The notes beneath the pieces were generated by a model, which saw only the letters and a program-made list of their open reading frames with translations, did not search any database and was not told where the DNA came from. Shown here in pieces: positions 17,761 to 26,151 of a stretch of DNA of 64,000 bases. The DNA lies in assembly GCA_937949615.1 (NCBI GenBank), contig CALEDQ010000008.1:620001-684000 (forward strand). The letters are read 5' to 3'. The translations under genes were made by a program, and so were the position numbers. How positions within the stretch are numbered: the stretch's first letter is position 1; each line of letters starts with the position of its first letter. Origin of the DNA: an uncultured bacterium. GTDB taxonomy: Bacteria; Muiribacteriota; Ozemobacteria; Ozemobacterales; Ozemobacteraceae.

Positions 17761-18846
17761 ATGCAGACCTTTTCTTGCTCTGGCCGGACCGCCCTGCTTC
17801 TGCTGGCACTTTTGACAACCCCGCTGCCGGTTTTTTCGGCCGACGCGATTCGCGATGTCAGAATGCCGGCGAGCGATATTACCGCACCTTATGATGCTGC
17901 GATGCAGGCCTACGAGAACGGCTATCGAAGTTATCGCCAGGGGCATTTCAACCAGGCCGAAGATAGTTTTATCGAAGCGCTGCGTCATGAACCCAATCTC
18001 ATCAAGGCTCACTACTGGCTCGGCAAGCTGTATCATGAGCAGGGCCGCCTTGAAGACGCAATTTTCCACTGGGAAGAAGTCGAACGGCTCAACACTCTCA
18101 TAAAAGACCGCCGGGCGGCGCTGAAAATCGAAAACAATGAATACCCGGCATATTCTCAGATGCTGCGGGTTTCACAAAAGACAAAAGATGCAAGAGAAGC
18201 TTTTGAGAGAGGCCTGAATCTTCTCGATAAAGGGCACTGGGATGGTGCTGAAGTTGAGATAAGGCTGGCGGTACAGCTTTACCCGGGCAATCATCGCTAT
18301 CTTCTGCAGCTGGCAAGAGTTCTCTGGGATAAAGGCGAAAAACAGGCCAGCGTGAAATTTTATCGCGACCTTCTGAGCAAAAGAGACGTTGAATTCCCCA
18401 GTTTTAAAGAAGGTATCGAAAGAATGCTGCAGTGTGAAATGAAATATGTGGCAGCCCCGCTTATGCTCGATCAGAAGCAGAGATTTGCCGGTGAACCCGC
18501 TTTTGCCGCCATGGCCGTCAATTTTTCAAGCACTCAGGATTACTCTGCTGCCGCTCCCGGAAAGATTATCAGAAGGGCCGATGGCCAGGTTATCATCAAT
18601 CTTGGTCTGGACGATGGCCTGAATCTGTCAGATGAATACAGCCTCGATCTCAGAGCCTTCAAAGCTGGTGACCCGCTTAAAGACCCTGATTCAGGCAAAA
18701 TAATCGGCAGGGGGCCCGACCGGCCTTCTGCAGATCTGCTGTTAACCAAAGTTTATAAAAACACAAGCTGGGCTCTTATCAGACGTGAATATGGCTCAGG
18801 CGTGAAAGCAGGTGACCTGATTGAATTCAAAAAAACATTCCGGTGA
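17761..18846 (+). CDS. Secreted TPR protein with a FlgT-C-like beta domain
   Basis: The 361-residue protein has a signal peptide (about 1-27, cut after PVFSA), two to four TPR repeats (about 45-230) and a C-terminal beta-rich domain. The latter reads GKIIRRADGQVIINLGLDDG ... KDPDSGKIIGRG ... GVKAGDLIEF, which resembles the SH3-like FlgT C-terminal domain common in envelope proteins. Function unknown. Its last 26 bases overlap the smpB start. An extended -10-like TGGTATACC lies about 30 bases before the start, without a clear -35. Confidence 0.7.
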   Translation: MQTFSCSGRTALLLLALLTTPLPVFSADAIRDVRMPASDITAPYDAAMQAYENGYRSYRQGHFNQAEDSFIEALRHEPNLIKAHYWLGKLYHEQGRLEDAIFHWEEVERLNTLIKDRRAALKIENNEYPAYSQMLRVSQKTKDAREAFERGLNLLDKGHWDGAEVEIRLAVQLYPGNHRYLLQLARVLWDKGEKQASVKFYRDLLSKRDVEFPSFKEGIERMLQCEMKYVAAPLMLDQKQRFAGEPAFAAMAVNFSSTQDYSAAAPGKIIRRADGQVIINLGLDDGLNLSDEYSLDLRAFKAGDPLKDPDSGKIIGRGPDRPSADLLLTKVYKNTSWALIRREYGSGVKAGDLIEFKKTFR

Positions 18847-19297
18847 TGGCATAAAGATAATTGCGGCCAACCGCAAAGCCCATCACGATTATTTCATTCT
18901 CGAAAAACTCGAAACCGGCATTGCACTGGTCGGTTCTGAGCTTCGGCCCTGCCGCGAAGGCAAGGTGAACCTTAAGGATTCTTACGTTGAAGAAGTCGAC
19001 GGGCAATTCTGGCTGCACGATATGCACATCGGATCAAACCCGTTTTCGAATCGCCTCGATCATGAACCCGAAAGAAAACGTCGCCTGCTTGCCCATAAAA
19101 GAGAAATCATCAAATGGGGTTACAAGGTCAGAACTTCTGGTATGACAATCGTGCCCCTGAGCATTTATTTTAAAAGTGGAAAAGTGAAAGTTGAAATTGC
19201 CCTGGTCAAGGGCAAAGCCAAATACGACAAACGCGACACCATTGCCAAAAACGATGCAAGACGTGATATGGAAAGAGAACTCGGAGGGCGCTATTGA
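18821..19297 (+). CDS. smpB: SsrA-binding protein SmpB
   Basis: The 158-residue tmRNA partner SmpB is recognised by IAANRKAHHDYFILEKLETGIALVGSE, the VNLKDSYV block, HIGSNPFSN, RKRRLLAHKREI and the basic tail KGKAKYDKRDTIAKNDARRDMER. It binds tmRNA and helps rescue stalled ribosomes. No ATG lies upstream in frame. The TTG at 18821 has AGGTGA six bases ahead and overlaps the preceding gene by 26 bases, which suggests translational coupling. Confidence 0.97.
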   Translation: MNSKKHSGDGIKIIAANRKAHHDYFILEKLETGIALVGSELRPCREGKVNLKDSYVEEVDGQFWLHDMHIGSNPFSNRLDHEPERKRRLLAHKREIIKWGYKVRTSGMTIVPLSIYFKSGKVKVEIALVKGKAKYDKRDTIAKNDARRDMERELGGRY

Positions 19298-20940
19298 TGT
19301 TCAGATTTTTTAACCGCAAATGCCAGAGTCTAGTCTCCGGAATGCTGATAGCCTTGCTGCTGACCTCAGCCCCGGCTGACGCGCAGGATGGCTACATTAA
19401 CGCAAGAAGCTTCGCCGAATCACAGGGCATTGCCCATCAATGGTTCCCGATTCAAAAAATTCTCGTTATGAGAAAAGGCCTCAAGTCGGTCAAACTCAGA
19501 CTCGACGACACCACTGCCATTGTCGACGAAAAAGAAGTCAAAATTCCGGCACCGCCAAGAATTCAGGATGGACAAATTATGGTTCCGGCGGCAGCCCTGG
19601 CCAGAATTTTTCAAGGAGCAACCGCGGCGCTGCCGGTAGCACCACCAAATATTCTGCCTCCCCAGCCACAGGTTACTCCGCCTCCGCCAGCGCCTCAGAC
19701 TCCTCCAGGTATGGTTCCGATTGCTCAGACCCCGGCCCAGCCACCGACGAGGCCTGAACCTCAAGCCCCCCAGATTACACAGAATGAGCCTCCGGCAATC
19801 TCGGTCGAAGAATCAACCGAATCAGTGCTGCTGGCACTTCGCCACAGTGTCAGAGAAGATCACACCCGCGTCGTTCTCGAATTCACTTCCCCAATCACCT
19901 ATCGCACCGAATTTAAAGATGGCGTTTTCCGTCTGACCATTGTCGGCTGCCGCAACCTTATACCTACCAAAAGAACCAATCCGGCAGGTCGTGACATTAC
20001 CCGCCTCGACATTAACAGCGGGGCTGATCGCAAAGGTCTGATACTGAATTTTTCTCTGCCCCAGAAAGAAAAGGCACCGACTATCGAAACGGTGACATCG
20101 CCGTTTCGCATGATTGTCAGTCTGCCGACTCCACCAGATCTGTTGCAGGTTGCAACTGCCACCGCCCAGATTGCAACACCAACTGTTCAACCACCGCCGG
20201 TAAAAGCCGCAACCGCGACCGTTCAGGCCCCGGAACCGCCGAAAGCCGAAGTCGCACCCGAAATCAACATCGAGGTTGAAGCGGCAAAGCTCTCGGATCA
20301 GTCCTTTTCCGGCCGAACCATTGTTATCGACCCGGGCCACGGTGGCTCAGACAGCGGCTTTGTCTCTGCCGGCCGCCCCGAAGAAAAAGAAATCAACCTG
20401 CTGGTAGCTCAGCATCTGAAGAACCGGCTTGAAAGCATTGGTTTCAAAACAGTTCTCACCCGCACTTCTGACATCGACATGCCGCATGCACAGCGAGTCA
20501 GCTTTGCAAACCGCAACGGCGGCGATCTTTACATTTCAATTCATACCGGTGGCGCAAATGATCCTTCAAAGGCCGGCATTGCCTGCTATTATTTCAGCCC
20601 GGCCGGTTATCACGTTAACTCAAATGCACAGGGCGCGGCCCCGGATGCCGCCTTCACCGAGTGGGCACGCAACACAAGATTTGATCTGGCACTGTTCCTG
20701 GCCAAAAAAGTCAATGAAAGAATGGTTCAGCACATGCGGGTCGAAAGCCGTGGAGTCAAGGCCATGCCGATGCTTCCACTCAAGTTCATCATGAACCCCG
20801 CAGTGATGATAGAAGTGGGCATGCTCTCAGAAAAAACTGAAGGCAAGAATCTGATCAGCGACAAATACCGCCAGGCACTTGCGAATTCTATTGCCAACGC
20901 CGTTGTCGATTTCTTTAACGGTATCGTAATCAAGCAGTAA
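19297..20940 (+). CDS. N-acetylmuramoyl-L-alanine amidase with AMIN domain
   Basis: The 547-residue secreted protein has four parts: a signal peptide (about 1-29), a small N-terminal domain with the look of a copper-amine-oxidase-like N domain (about 30-105), a Pro/Gln-rich linker (about 110-165), an AMIN domain (about 170-275), a second Pro/Ala linker, and an Amidase_3 domain (about 340-547). Zinc and catalytic residues are visible in IDPGHGGSDSG, EKEINL, SIHTGG and MIEVGMLSE. It should cut the amide bond between MurNAc and the stem peptide. The ATG at 19297 shares bases with the smpB stop (TGATG) and has GGAGGG eight bases upstream. Confidence 0.93.
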   Translation: MFRFFNRKCQSLVSGMLIALLLTSAPADAQDGYINARSFAESQGIAHQWFPIQKILVMRKGLKSVKLRLDDTTAIVDEKEVKIPAPPRIQDGQIMVPAAALARIFQGATAALPVAPPNILPPQPQVTPPPPAPQTPPGMVPIAQTPAQPPTRPEPQAPQITQNEPPAISVEESTESVLLALRHSVREDHTRVVLEFTSPITYRTEFKDGVFRLTIVGCRNLIPTKRTNPAGRDITRLDINSGADRKGLILNFSLPQKEKAPTIETVTSPFRMIVSLPTPPDLLQVATATAQIATPTVQPPPVKAATATVQAPEPPKAEVAPEINIEVEAAKLSDQSFSGRTIVIDPGHGGSDSGFVSAGRPEEKEINLLVAQHLKNRLESIGFKTVLTRTSDIDMPHAQRVSFANRNGGDLYISIHTGGANDPSKAGIACYYFSPAGYHVNSNAQGAAPDAAFTEWARNTRFDLALFLAKKVNERMVQHMRVESRGVKAMPMLPLKFIMNPAVMIEVGMLSEKTEGKNLISDKYRQALANSIANAVVDFFNGIVIKQ

Positions 20941-20959
20941 GGAACAGGAGAAAGAAAAA

Positions 20960-21607
20960 ATGGCTGTAAAAAAGCCTTCACGTCATAATCAGGAACGCAT
21001 TCTCTTTGTTTTGATGGGTCTGATCATCGTCGGACTTATACTTTCAGGGTATTTTCTCTTTGTCAGAAAAATTCTCCCTGAATTGACTTCGGGCAAGGAA
21101 CCCGCTACTGCGACGACCGCAAGCCCCGGAACTTCTGCAATAAGCGAAGATATGGCCGCCGCCAATGAATTCATCCCGCAGGAAGAAGCTCAGGACCTGC
21201 GCATCTTCTTCGGTCTGAAGGGCTCAGACATGCTGGCCTCAGAACTTCGCCGGGTTAGAAAGCGCACCATGCTTATCGCTCAGGCCAGACAGATAGTCGA
21301 AACGCTTCTTGAAGGCCCGATTACCGGCAATCTCTATCAGCTTTTTCCCAAAGGCACCGGTTTGCGCGGTATCTTTTTTGACGCCGGCACCTTCATCGTC
21401 GATCTTAGTCGTGAGTTTACCGCTCTGAATAAGCTTGGAGCAGCCGAACAGACCCTGGCAATCTATTCACTTGTCAATTCACTCACAGAGCTCGACCCGA
21501 AAGCAAGAGTCAAAATCCTCGTCAATGGCAGCGAACCGACAGGCGATGAGGGGCATATCGATCTTTCTGTCCCCCTTACCAGGCTCGAAAACCTAATTCA
21601 AAACTGA
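20960..21607 (+). CDS. Membrane-anchored GerMN-domain protein
   Basis: The 215-residue protein has one N-terminal transmembrane helix (about 14-36), a low-complexity Ala/Thr linker, and a C-terminal GerMN domain with the family blocks I-V-E-T-L-L-E-G-P, L-F-P-K-G-T-G-L-R-G, F-I-V-D-L-S-R-E-F and the E-Q-T-L-A-I-Y-S-L-V-N-S-L-T-E-L block. GerMN occurs in spore germination protein GerM and in many non-sporulating bacteria beside cell-wall amidases, as here. Probably peptidoglycan-associated. AGGAG-type ribosome site ahead; a strong terminator follows. Confidence 0.88.
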   Translation: MAVKKPSRHNQERILFVLMGLIIVGLILSGYFLFVRKILPELTSGKEPATATTASPGTSAISEDMAAANEFIPQEEAQDLRIFFGLKGSDMLASELRRVRKRTMLIAQARQIVETLLEGPITGNLYQLFPKGTGLRGIFFDAGTFIVDLSREFTALNKLGAAEQTLAIYSLVNSLTELDPKARVKILVNGSEPTGDEGHIDLSVPLTRLENLIQN

Positions 21608-21621
21608 TCTGAACCATAACG

Positions 21622-21659
21622 AAACGAGCGGTGAGCCATACCAGGCTCACCGCTCGTTT
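21622..21659. terminator. Bidirectional Rho-independent terminator
   Basis: The arms AAACGAGCGGTGAGCC (21622-21637) and GGCTCACCGCTCGTTT (21644-21659) form a perfect 16-bp stem with a 6-base loop. It ends the smpB-amidase-GerMN transcript and, from the other side, the pilin gene. Confidence 0.95.
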
Positions 21660-21679
21660 TATTCTGCGTAAATTTCTTA

Positions 21680-22045
21680 TCAGCCGCCCCAGGTGGCGCT
21701 TGCACACCCATGAACTGTGCAAAGAACCTTTTTACCGTTGGGAAGGCCTTCTTCGGTACCTTTGACCCATTCATATTTGCCCAGCGAGGGGCAGACCGGA
21801 AGCCTTGAGTTACCGAGAAACGGTGCCAGATCGGCAACAGTTTCAGGATACTGGCGCTTTTCGATATTATAAAGTTCGGCAGTTCTACTAAGGAGAGAAG
21901 AGTATTCAAAACATTTACTCTCTCTGGCACGATCGCGCACTTTGCGGAAATGCGGAAGAGCAATCGCCGCCAGAATGCCGATGATGGCGATTACGATCAT
22001 CAGTTCAATCAACGTAAACCCTGTAGTTTTCTTTTTCATAATCAT
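21680..22045 (-). CDS. Type IV pilin-like protein with prepilin leader
   Basis: The 121-residue product has a short basic leader (KKKTTG) and the class III signal GFTLIELMIVIAIIGILAAI: cleavage by prepilin peptidase between Gly and Phe, Glu at mature position 5, then the polymerising hydrophobic helix. The globular part is short and ends VCPSLGKY ... VLCTVHG, a Cys-Pro / Cys-x-x-His-Gly pattern also seen in two other proteins of this window. There is no pilus assembly gene next to it. Two ATGs, at 22045 and 22039, are possible; the predicted transcript start lies 3-10 bases upstream, so the mRNA is almost leaderless and lacks a Shine-Dalgarno site. Confidence 0.9.
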   Translation of the reverse strand: MIMKKKTTGFTLIELMIVIAIIGILAAIALPHFRKVRDRARESKCFEYSSLLSRTAELYNIEKRQYPETVADLAPFLGNSRLPVCPSLGKYEWVKGTEEGLPNGKKVLCTVHGCASATWGG

Positions 22046-22054
22046 CTAACAACG

Positions 22055-22082
22055 ATTATACCATCTGAGAAATATTTTGCAA
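22055..22082 (-). promoter_or_regulatory. Promoter of the pilin gene
   Basis: On the minus strand TTGCAA (22082-22077), 16 bases ending in TGG, then TATAAT (22060-22055): a perfect extended -10. The start would be near 22048. The palindromic TTGCAA could also face the divergent NHL lipoprotein gene, whose TATACT (22103-22108) is, however, 20 bases away. Confidence 0.65.
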
Positions 22083-22141
22083 AACATTTCTTTTTCGATT
22101 ATTATACTAAAAGTTACAAACAAGGATACTTTGGGGTTGCT

Positions 22142-23041
22142 ATGTTTAACAAGAAAACAGCATTAATATTACTGACAGCTGTGGCGTTCGCCACAGGTTG
22201 TGTCCCGAACAAATTCCAATATGACAAAGAATTTGGCAAATCCGGGTCTAACCGCGGCGAATTTTTGAGCGCAACTGACCTTGATATAACCAAAGAAGGG
22301 AATCTGGTAATTGCCGATGCCGGCAATACAAGAATCCAGGTTCTTACGACCGACGGCAATTCGGTTATGGCCGCCGGCGAATCCGGCCGCGAAGGCTACA
22401 AAATGCAGAGCCTTGCAGGCATCGGTGTTAACTTTCTCACAGGCGATATCTGGGCATGCGACCAGCGCGGCAATAAAATTGTGAGATTCGACTCAGACGG
22501 AACCCCCAACCTCAAAGTTACCAGCAAAATGAAATACCCGATGGATGTCGCGATTGACCGCGGCGGCGATGCCTATGTCATCATGTCTAAAATCCCAGAG
22601 ATTTACAAATATGATGCCAACGGCAATTACCTTGCAACCATAGGTGGGTCGGGTAAAGCAGCTCTTGTTTTTCCGACTTCGATTCTCATAAGCGACAACC
22701 ACATCTTCGTATCTGACTTTGGTGGCAAACGCATCGTAAAAATGAACATGGAAGGCCATTTCGTGGCTGAATTCAAAGATAAGGGTGAATACGAAGAGAT
22801 GAAGGGCCCCTCCGGCATGCACATCGATAAAGATGGCAATCTTTATGTGCTCGACCTTGGCGAAGTGCCCGTTGTAATTCTCTCCGCCACCGGCAAGTTC
22901 ATCTCAAAAATCGGCGACTTCGGCAACCAGCCAGGCAGTTTCCTTTATCCAACCGGCGTGATTGCTAAATCTGCCGAAGAAATCTATGTTCTCGACAACA
23001 GCCGGAATACAATTCTGAATTTCAAGAAAAAACCTGAATAA
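22142..23041 (+). CDS. NHL-repeat beta-propeller lipoprotein
   Basis: The 299-residue lipoprotein (signal ending LLTAVAFATGC, lipobox ATGC, Cys at about 20) is followed by about six NHL-type repeats (for example G-x-x-A-T-D-L-D-I-T-x-x-G-N-L-V-I-A-D-A-G-N-T-R-I-Q-V and S-F-L-Y-P-T-G-V-I) that should fold into a six-bladed propeller. NHL propellers bind proteins, peptides or glycans. The ATG at 22142 has GGGG upstream. Divergent from the pilin gene. Role unknown; surface or periplasmic recognition is likely. Confidence 0.8.
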   Translation: MFNKKTALILLTAVAFATGCVPNKFQYDKEFGKSGSNRGEFLSATDLDITKEGNLVIADAGNTRIQVLTTDGNSVMAAGESGREGYKMQSLAGIGVNFLTGDIWACDQRGNKIVRFDSDGTPNLKVTSKMKYPMDVAIDRGGDAYVIMSKIPEIYKYDANGNYLATIGGSGKAALVFPTSILISDNHIFVSDFGGKRIVKMNMEGHFVAEFKDKGEYEEMKGPSGMHIDKDGNLYVLDLGEVPVVILSATGKFISKIGDFGNQPGSFLYPTGVIAKSAEEIYVLDNSRNTILNFKKKPE

Positions 23042-23058
23042 TTCTCTAGAGAAACACC

Positions 23059-24093
23059 GTGAAAATCCTGAAACTTCTGATTCTCGTGGTGTTTTTTGTT
23101 TTTCTCGGCTTTTCAGGTTTTGTTTACGGCTCACTTGTCTGGTTCGAAGAGATGTCGCTGCCGGTTGAATCAGGCAGCGCCGCTGAACTTTTCATTGAAC
23201 CTGGCGCCAATACAAGACAGATTGCTGCTTTGCTCAAACAGCAGAACAAGATCCGCAGTGCCCTGCTCTTTCGTCTTTATATAAGGTTCCTGGCTGTCGA
23301 CCAGCGACTAAAACCCGGACAATACAACTTCACCGGCCGGGAAACCATCGACGAAGTAATTTTCAAGCTGCTGCGCGGCAGCCTCCAGACAGTTGCCGTA
23401 ACAATCCCGGAAGGTTTGAACGTAAAACAAGTTGCAGCCATACTTGAAGAAGCAGGCATCTGCGATGCTGCACCGTTCATCGAAGCATCATCAGACCCCG
23501 GCCTGCTCGGGCGCGTATTTTCAGACTGGGATTTAATACCAGCGGCAGAAGGCCTTTTATTCCCTGACACCTACTTTTTCAACCGACCGACCCCTGCCCC
23601 TAAGGTTGCTGAGCGCATGCTGCGGCTGATGAAACACCAGATAGACAGGGTTTTCACTCAACCATTACCGGGGGGACTGACCAGATATCAGGGCTGCATT
23701 CTTGCTTCAATTATCGAAGAAGAAGCAGCACTTTCAACCGAGCGCAATCTGATCGCCTCGGTTTTCTACAATCGTCTGGCACGCCAGATGAAACTTGAAT
23801 CCTGTGCAACGGTGCTGTATGCACTTGGCTCACATAAAACCCGGCTGTTGTTTGAAGACCTTAAAATCGACTCCCCCTTCAACACCTACCTTTACCCAGG
23901 CCTGCCCCCCACTCCGATTGCCAATTTCGGCACTTCGGCGCTGCAGGCGGTAGCTGCGCCCGCCGAAACCGACTATCTATTCTTCGTGTCTGACGGCAAC
24001 CGCGGCCACCGGTTTTCAAAAACCATCAACGAACACAACCGCTTTCGGCACCAGTTTTATGAAAAGCGGAGAAGAGACGGGAAAAATCAATGA
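23059..24093 (+). CDS. mltG: Endolytic murein transglycosylase MltG
   Basis: The 344-residue membrane-anchored YceG/MltG protein has an N-terminal helix (about 5-24), a LysM-like region, and the catalytic domain with I-P-E-G-L-N-V-K-Q-V-A, LEGLLFPDTY-like (AEGLLFPDTYFF) and ASIIEEEAA. Glu220 corresponds to the catalytic Glu of E. coli MltG. It cuts nascent glycan strands at the membrane. Later blocks SPFNTYLYPGLPPTPIANFG and the Phe-Ser-Lys-Thr end are typical. GTG start at 23059; ends overlapping the next gene (ATGA). Confidence 0.95.
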   Translation: MKILKLLILVVFFVFLGFSGFVYGSLVWFEEMSLPVESGSAAELFIEPGANTRQIAALLKQQNKIRSALLFRLYIRFLAVDQRLKPGQYNFTGRETIDEVIFKLLRGSLQTVAVTIPEGLNVKQVAAILEEAGICDAAPFIEASSDPGLLGRVFSDWDLIPAAEGLLFPDTYFFNRPTPAPKVAERMLRLMKHQIDRVFTQPLPGGLTRYQGCILASIIEEEAALSTERNLIASVFYNRLARQMKLESCATVLYALGSHKTRLLFEDLKIDSPFNTYLYPGLPPTPIANFGTSALQAVAAPAETDYLFFVSDGNRGHRFSKTINEHNRFRHQFYEKRRRDGKNQ

Positions 24094-24914
24094 ATCCACG
24101 AATAATAACCCTGTTGCTGCTTTTGCTTTCGACTTTGTTTGTCAACAGCGGGAATGCTTCAGAAATGCGGGTCATTTCTCTGGTTCCATCACAGACCGAA
24201 ATGGTCTATGCTCTCGGTCTTGAAGCCTTCCTGGTCGGCCGTTCAGACTACTGCAATTTTCCGGCAGATGCTCAACAGAAGCCATCTATCGGCAACATGG
24301 AACTGAACATCGAAAAGATCGTTTCGCTTCGGCCGACTCTGCTGCTCGACACCAACGGCATGCACCAGCGCTATGTGCCGCTGTTTCAGCAGCTCGGCCT
24401 GAAATATATCAACATGCCGACAACTAGTCTGCAGCAGGTCAAAGAAGCGGCAGCAAAAGTTGCGGAACTGCTCGGCAATCCCCAGACCGGCAAAAAGTTT
24501 TCTGACGAGTGGGATGCACAGCTCGGCAAAATCACGCCGGATGCTTCTGAAAAACCGGTTTCGGTATATTTTGAAATCTGGGATACGCCAGCACAGGCCG
24601 CTGGCGACAGCAGTTTTATCGGCGAAATAATTCGCCAGGCAGGCGGGCTCAATATTTATACCGGGCAGGGTGACTACCCGGTAGTAAACCCGGAAGCACT
24701 GATCAAGCAGGACCCTGAAGTAATACTGCTTTCTTACCCGGTTACCAGCCTTGAAAACATCAAAAAACGCCCGGGCTGGAGTGCTTTGCGGGCCATCAAG
24801 GGCAACCACCTTTACGCCCTCGATCAGGATCTGTTTGTCAGACCAGGGCCACGCAATTTAACCGCGGTCAAAAGGCTGCACGAAATTTTTAAAAAGGTGC
24901 GCAGCAATGAATAA
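24090..24914 (+). CDS. Periplasmic substrate-binding protein, BtuF/FepB-like
   Basis: The 274-residue secreted protein (signal about 1-23) has the cluster A-II/III binding-protein fold: R-V-I-S-L-V-P-S-Q-T-E-M-V-Y-A-L-G at the mature N terminus, then V-G-R-S-D-Y-C-N-F-P, IGNMELNIEKIVSLRPTLLL and a C-terminal A-I-K-G-N-H-L-Y-A-L. Such proteins deliver cobalamin or iron-siderophore to ABC importers. No permease or ATPase is next to it, so the ligand is open; BtuF-like is the best guess from the short N-terminal block. Confidence 0.82.
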   Translation: MNPRIITLLLLLLSTLFVNSGNASEMRVISLVPSQTEMVYALGLEAFLVGRSDYCNFPADAQQKPSIGNMELNIEKIVSLRPTLLLDTNGMHQRYVPLFQQLGLKYINMPTTSLQQVKEAAAKVAELLGNPQTGKKFSDEWDAQLGKITPDASEKPVSVYFEIWDTPAQAAGDSSFIGEIIRQAGGLNIYTGQGDYPVVNPEALIKQDPEVILLSYPVTSLENIKKRPGWSALRAIKGNHLYALDQDLFVRPGPRNLTAVKRLHEIFKKVRSNE

Positions 24915-26115
24915 TTGGCAATGTAAACTTTTGGCTTTTATTGGCGCATTCATTTTCTGTACCAGCCTGATAAATGCTCAGCCAGTCACCAACCGCATGT
25001 GGGTCAAGCTGAACATAGCCTCGGATACGGCTGAGTTCAAAATCAATCTGCCTGAAGCAGGTCTGGTGGCAGTCATTTCGAGCGTTCCGGGCAGAAAACA
25101 GGTTGATCGCCTCTGGGGGCCGGCAAATATGCAGGCCGGAACCTGGAAAATCAACCTGCCGGCTGGGCGCATAACAGGCAGAAGCGGCACCGTAGAGCTT
25201 TTCAATATAAAACTCGAACCGGTTGCAGAAATTGGAACGAGAGGAAACGGCGAAAGACAGTTCAATACCCCTCAAGGCCTCGATTATGACCAGAGCCGCA
25301 AAGAAATTCTGATAGCCGACACCGGCAATGACCGCATCATACGTCTGGCCCCGGACGGCCGTCAGATCGCAGTGCACGGCGGTTTTGGCCTGTCATTCGG
25401 CGACCGCAGCGAAGAACGCGAAGATAGCCTTGACGACCCTTACGACGTGGCAGCAGGCGGCTTTTCAAACTTTTATGTTTCTGATCAGAACAACCACAGG
25501 GTCTGTATTTTTGATGCCTACAAAAGCTACCGCGGGAACCTTTTCCCGAAAGACAGCGACCGCCGTAATCGGCTCGACCGCCCCAGAGGCCTTAAAATTG
25601 ACCCTGAAAACAATATCTGGCTGGTTGACGGGCGTGCAGACCGGGTAATCAAGATTTCTACCAGCGGCGACCGCCTGTTCGAAGTCGGTGGCTTCGGCTT
25701 CAGCACCCTGCAGCTGAAAGACCCGACGCAGGTCGACGTTAACACCAGCGGCGAAATATTCATTGCCGACCGCGGTAAAGGGCGCATCGTGATTTTTGAC
25801 CGCCTTGGTTCATACATTGGCGAGATGCGTGATCATCTCAAGACCCCAACCGGAGTTGCCGTCGACCCCGACGGCCTGATTCTCGTCTGCGACGACACTA
25901 CTGGCGAAATGGGACTCTACACCCCGAAAGGATTGCGCATTACTTGTATTGACAAGGCTTCAGACGGTTCTGTTCTGCGCCGACCTTGTGATATCGGCGT
26001 CAGCGAAGACCGGGTTTTTCTTCTCGATTCAGGCAACCACCGGATCGTTGTAATCAACCGTGAAAAGCAGACAACTGCTGTGCCTTGGCAAGCGCCTGAC
26101 ACTGTGTTAAAATAA
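24907..26115 (+). CDS. Secreted NHL-repeat protein with N-terminal Ig-like domain
   Basis: The 402-residue protein has a signal peptide (about 1-24), a beta-sandwich-like region (about 28-110, resembling FlgD/FN3-like Ig folds) and about six NHL repeats from residue 115 (for example FNTPQGLDYDQSRKEILIAD, DRPRGLKIDPENNIWLVD, LKTPTGVAVDPDGLILVCDD). It overlaps the binding-protein gene by 8 bases. It is a second propeller protein in the same run as the lipoprotein at 22142. Function not known. Confidence 0.78.
   Translation: MNNWQCKLLAFIGAFIFCTSLINAQPVTNRMWVKLNIASDTAEFKINLPEAGLVAVISSVPGRKQVDRLWGPANMQAGTWKINLPAGRITGRSGTVELFNIKLEPVAEIGTRGNGERQFNTPQGLDYDQSRKEILIADTGNDRIIRLAPDGRQIAVHGGFGLSFGDRSEEREDSLDDPYDVAAGGFSNFYVSDQNNHRVCIFDAYKSYRGNLFPKDSDRRNRLDRPRGLKIDPENNIWLVDGRADRVIKISTSGDRLFEVGGFGFSTLQLKDPTQVDVNTSGEIFIADRGKGRIVIFDRLGSYIGEMRDHLKTPTGVAVDPDGLILVCDDTTGEMGLYTPKGLRITCIDKASDGSVLRRPCDIGVSEDRVFLLDSGNHRIVVINREKQTTAVPWQAPDTVLK
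26085..26113 (+). promoter_or_regulatory. Vegetative promoter inside the 3' end of the NHL gene
   Basis: TTGGCA (26085-26090), 17 bases, TAAAAT (26108-26113). A start near 26120 would serve the TPR lipoprotein and the genes after it. Confidence 0.5.
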
Positions 26116-26151
26116 TCGGGTCAGTGCACAAATCGAACCAGGAGCACCAAA

